From the NCBI GenBank assembly GCA_005281725.1, contig SSBO01000012.1:2710194-2774193 (forward strand): a stretch of DNA of 64,000 nt. Reading direction: 5' to 3'. The notes beneath the pieces are model-generated. The model was not told the origin of the DNA and made no database searches. It saw only the letters and a program-made list of their open reading frames with translations. Shown here piece by piece: positions 61,080 to 64,000 of the stretch (position 1 is the stretch's first letter; every line of letters starts with the position of its first letter). Both the position numbers and the translations under genes were made by a program. The DNA is from Wuchereria bancrofti (Eukaryota > Nematoda > Chromadorea > Rhabditida > Onchocercidae).

Positions 61080-64000
61080 AAGAAATCAGATATTCGGAGG
61101 TCAATATACTTTTCACAACTTATTTTGAATTTTCTAACTCTTCTTTATGTAAACCATATACTGACATCTATTTGATCATCAACTACCATTTGGAAATTTC
61201 TATGTTAGCTTAGTCAATTTCATGTTTGCTTACACGGTTGATCCATTCTAATGCTATATCGCAAGACAAATGTCATTAAAAAATGCCGCGTGTTCCAACT
61301 GCATTTGTCGTTGTTGGACTCAATCATATCACTACAGCAATATCTGACAAAAGCAACGGCATCAAGCTGTTTAATAGTTTTAATTAATGGTACTCTTCAT
61401 TTTAAGCTTATTCTTTTCAAAGCATTTATCACTTTACAGTTAATTTTTTCTCAAATCATATTTTAATCACTCTATCACGGGCATTTCAATCTTTCTTACG
61501 GTTGAAATGGACAGATCAGCTTTCTTAATTTTCACTTTCTTTCGCATTATCTTAAAATAACTTAAGTCGTACTTTATGCCAACATTAAAGTAGAATTGGT
61601 ATTCTAATCCTCTCTCTCTCATTTAAGTTGTTTGGTCACCTGTGTTTCATATTTTTAAATGAATTTCCAAATATAAATCTTAACTCCTAAACAAGCACTT
61701 AGAATTGAATCACAATCAAAAGTCAAAACTTTTTCTAAAAGCTGGTCCTACAATATTTAGAAACTACTACTGTATGATGATCTCCGACTCACACGTTGGA
61801 TATGCTTCTTTCGAAGGTAGTGGGATAGTCCTATTTCCTTGGTTTTATATAGCAGCTAGCTAAAACTTTGTTTAGAGAAGCATTACTAATTAAGGTTCTA
61901 AAGAATTGGCCATGATGCGGATTCATCCTAGATATGCGGGATTTTCAGAAGTAGCAGAGTTTCTAGGTTTCTTCCGTTTCTCTTGTTATGGGAGTGCATG
62001 CGGAATCGTTCGTTTTAATGACTTTCTAGCAGTTAAGCATTAACCAATTAATCTTTAATGACATTACTATGCTACTCGCCAGTAGAACAGCCCGAATGCA
62101 CAATTTTTAGAAGACATTTACTTTTTCCCCATCGATAAACTTTTTTCACTCTGATACATATGGAGTTATGGTCTAGAAGATAAAACTTCGCGACCAAATA
62201 ACTCCTGCCGTTTGGACATAATTAGTTTTTTCCTGAATACTTAACAAAATTAATTATTCCTGGATACTTTTGGAACATATAATGTGTATTCTATTCCACT
62301 TCTAGGCAGACGGTAGCCAGAACTCTACCACTATTATTATATAAGAACAATAAACGCTTAAACTTTTGGCACTAGGTAATCTAGTAGGCTACTTACAGCT
62401 TAGTGGAGCTAAGCTAGAAGTGTACTGTAGTAGTGCAAGGGATAAGGAAGTGTCGTAATATGAAAAAACTTTGACTGAGATGAGTCAATTCTGAAAACGA
62501 TGAAGGAAACTTCAATGGAAGGCTTCTTTAAGTAAATACCAATGATAAAACAAAATTATATAAATTAAAAATGAAATAATTGTTTTCCAAAATAATGGCA
62601 AGTTTCTTTAACAGTTGGCATTGTTAAAGAAAACCTCGCGAAGAAAATGCCAAAAATAAGTTAATTTTGATCAGATAGATCCATTAAAAAATCATACGCG
62701 GATATTTTCTGCTTCTTTGTTAACAGTATCTCCGAGTTCTTCAACATGCTCTCTCTTTTTTTTAAATTTACTCTTTTTCAAATGCATAATTTGTTAGCAC
62801 AAAACTTTTGATCGAATCTGCTGTAAAATTTTTCTTTGCCGTATGTTAAATGTCTGTTTTAAGATATGAAAAATCGACATGCTATTTTTCATGCGTTAAT
62901 ACATGTCTACTACATCGTTTGCTTCAACAGGAAAAATTCAATATAAGAGGTGTTAATGATTTGTAAAACTTCACAAGTTTGCATGCATATTCTATCATAT
63001 AAGAAGCCAAGAAAGGCTTAATGATAGCTTCTCGGATCTCAGTTTAGTGTCTTTTTTATAATTAATCCCATTCTTGGAAGAAATCACAAAAATGATTTTT
63101 CGAAAAAAAAAAGAGAAATGATTTTCATTACTTATTTCAAGGGCTATGATTAATTATATAAAGACAATTAAACTAATTGTATAAAATGGAATGCCCACCA
63201 ATGAACATCGATATTTCTACGACAGTTAGCGTGATCATTTTATTAGGTAGACATAGCGCACAGCGTTTGTTCACAAATTCAATTTCTCGTCTTTATGCTT
63301 CAATTTATGATCTCACTGGTCTGTTTGTTCGCTGTACCGAAGCAGATTTTTTTACGATATTCTTCGAACTCTTATATGTTTAAAATCACAGTTTATTAGT
63401 TTTTTATTTTGAATTAGGAAGTGTTCCATGCAGTGCCAGTTGATAATTCGTAAAACAAATATTCTGAAATGAGATCAGCGAATAATCCAACGGACTGACA
63501 TCACTTATTGATACCCCTTTCCTTCTTGTTTCTTAAGTATGAGGCGTATATTGATAAAAACAAGAAGCTACAGCATTTATTTGTTGACCTTTATAAAAAA
63601 TTTCTATGAAAAAATAATTGACATGTTGAATTCCATCGATTACTGCGAATAACAGTTATGTATATGTTTTTCTGGTGTTTCCGATGCAAGCAAAATTTTT
63701 TGCTGTTGATTTTAGTTTCAGATATCAACCAAAGCTTTTGCACACCGTAACGTGAAAATCGAACTTCTTCCTTTTCTCTGGGATCTTGACCTGTGTATGA
63801 TTATAACTGGTCCTACAGGTTAAATTTATTGTTGGCTTGCAAACAGTTTAATCCTCACAGTATAAAATCAGAAACGACAGTAAAACTTCTAAAACTTATC
63901 AGATGCTGTTAATGGGAACATTCCTCCTATAATACGCTATCCCACAAAACTTGAACTCATCGAACTTACTACGATGAAAAGAAAACATTTTTTTTTTATC
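61080..64000. other. No gene supported to the window end
   Basis: Open frames are at most 71 codons. The plus-strand frame at 63177-63383 and a short acceptor-led frame near 63540-63610 (YEAYIDKNKKLQHLF, then stop) look mildly coding but stand alone. No RNA gene or repeat of note is seen. Confidence 0.45.

Noticed and set aside
1..64000. CRISPR arrays, bacterial operons, rRNA, or Wolbachia-derived insertions
   Set aside because: No regularly spaced repeats, ribosomal RNA sequence or GC-shifted bacterial-type genes were seen; the gene structures are spliced and eukaryotic throughout.

Overview
This is AT-rich eukaryotic DNA with short introns (many 55-350 bp), GT-AG splice sites with short T-rich acceptors ending TTTCAG or TTTTAG, and nematode-type gene families: an Srx-like chemoreceptor, a BEL/Pao retrotransposon, and worm-style RAB3GAP and PLD3-like genes. 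The base composition and the kb-sized introns in some genes suggest a parasitic, possibly filarial, nematode. The species cannot be fixed from sequence alone. All gene models were built by hand from reading-frame continuity, splice signals and exon-phase arithmetic, so exon edges are predictions.

Layout. (1) 1.6-5.6 kb, minus: a multi-exon gene with three N-terminal cysteine-rich CXC units (TSO1/tesmin/MSL2 type, DNA binding in known families) followed by a complete AID/APOBEC-type deaminase core with H-x-E, 28 residues, then P-C-x4-C. This is the most exciting item in the window. (2) 5.7-10.5 kb: an orphan exon-like ORF, an AAT microsatellite around a 705-base assembly gap, a 163-bp duplication around a single N (probably an assembly artefact), a 38-bp palindrome and a candidate 5' exon. 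(3) 10.5-16.6 kb, plus: a complete 20-exon RAB3GAP1 (rbg-1-like) gene, 993 codons. (4) 17.6-20.3 kb, minus, tail-to-tail with it: a 9-exon, 390-residue cytoplasmic tyrosine phosphatase with altered active-site loops. (5) 24.8-30.3 kb, minus: a decayed BEL/Pao LTR retrotransposon with both LTRs. (6) 31.4-39.9 kb, minus: a 7-exon, 451-residue Srx-like chemoreceptor GPCR. (7) 40-52 kb: mostly gene-poor AT-rich DNA with hairpins and one GC-rich small ORF. (8) 52.5-53.1 kb, minus: the 3' part of a gene with a BESS-like motif. (9) 54.2-57.8 kb, minus: a PLD3/PLD4-like phospholipase D-family nuclease with two intact HKD motifs and a probable GC-AG intron. (10) 60.1-60.7 kb, minus: two phase-compatible exons of an unidentified gene. 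The rest to 64 kb shows no convincing gene.

The genes are independently transcribed single units of an ordinary animal chromosome arm; no operon is evident. The functional theme worth following is the fusion of a nucleic-acid deaminase with CXC modules, which suggests a DNA-targeted cytidine deaminase in a nematode lineage.
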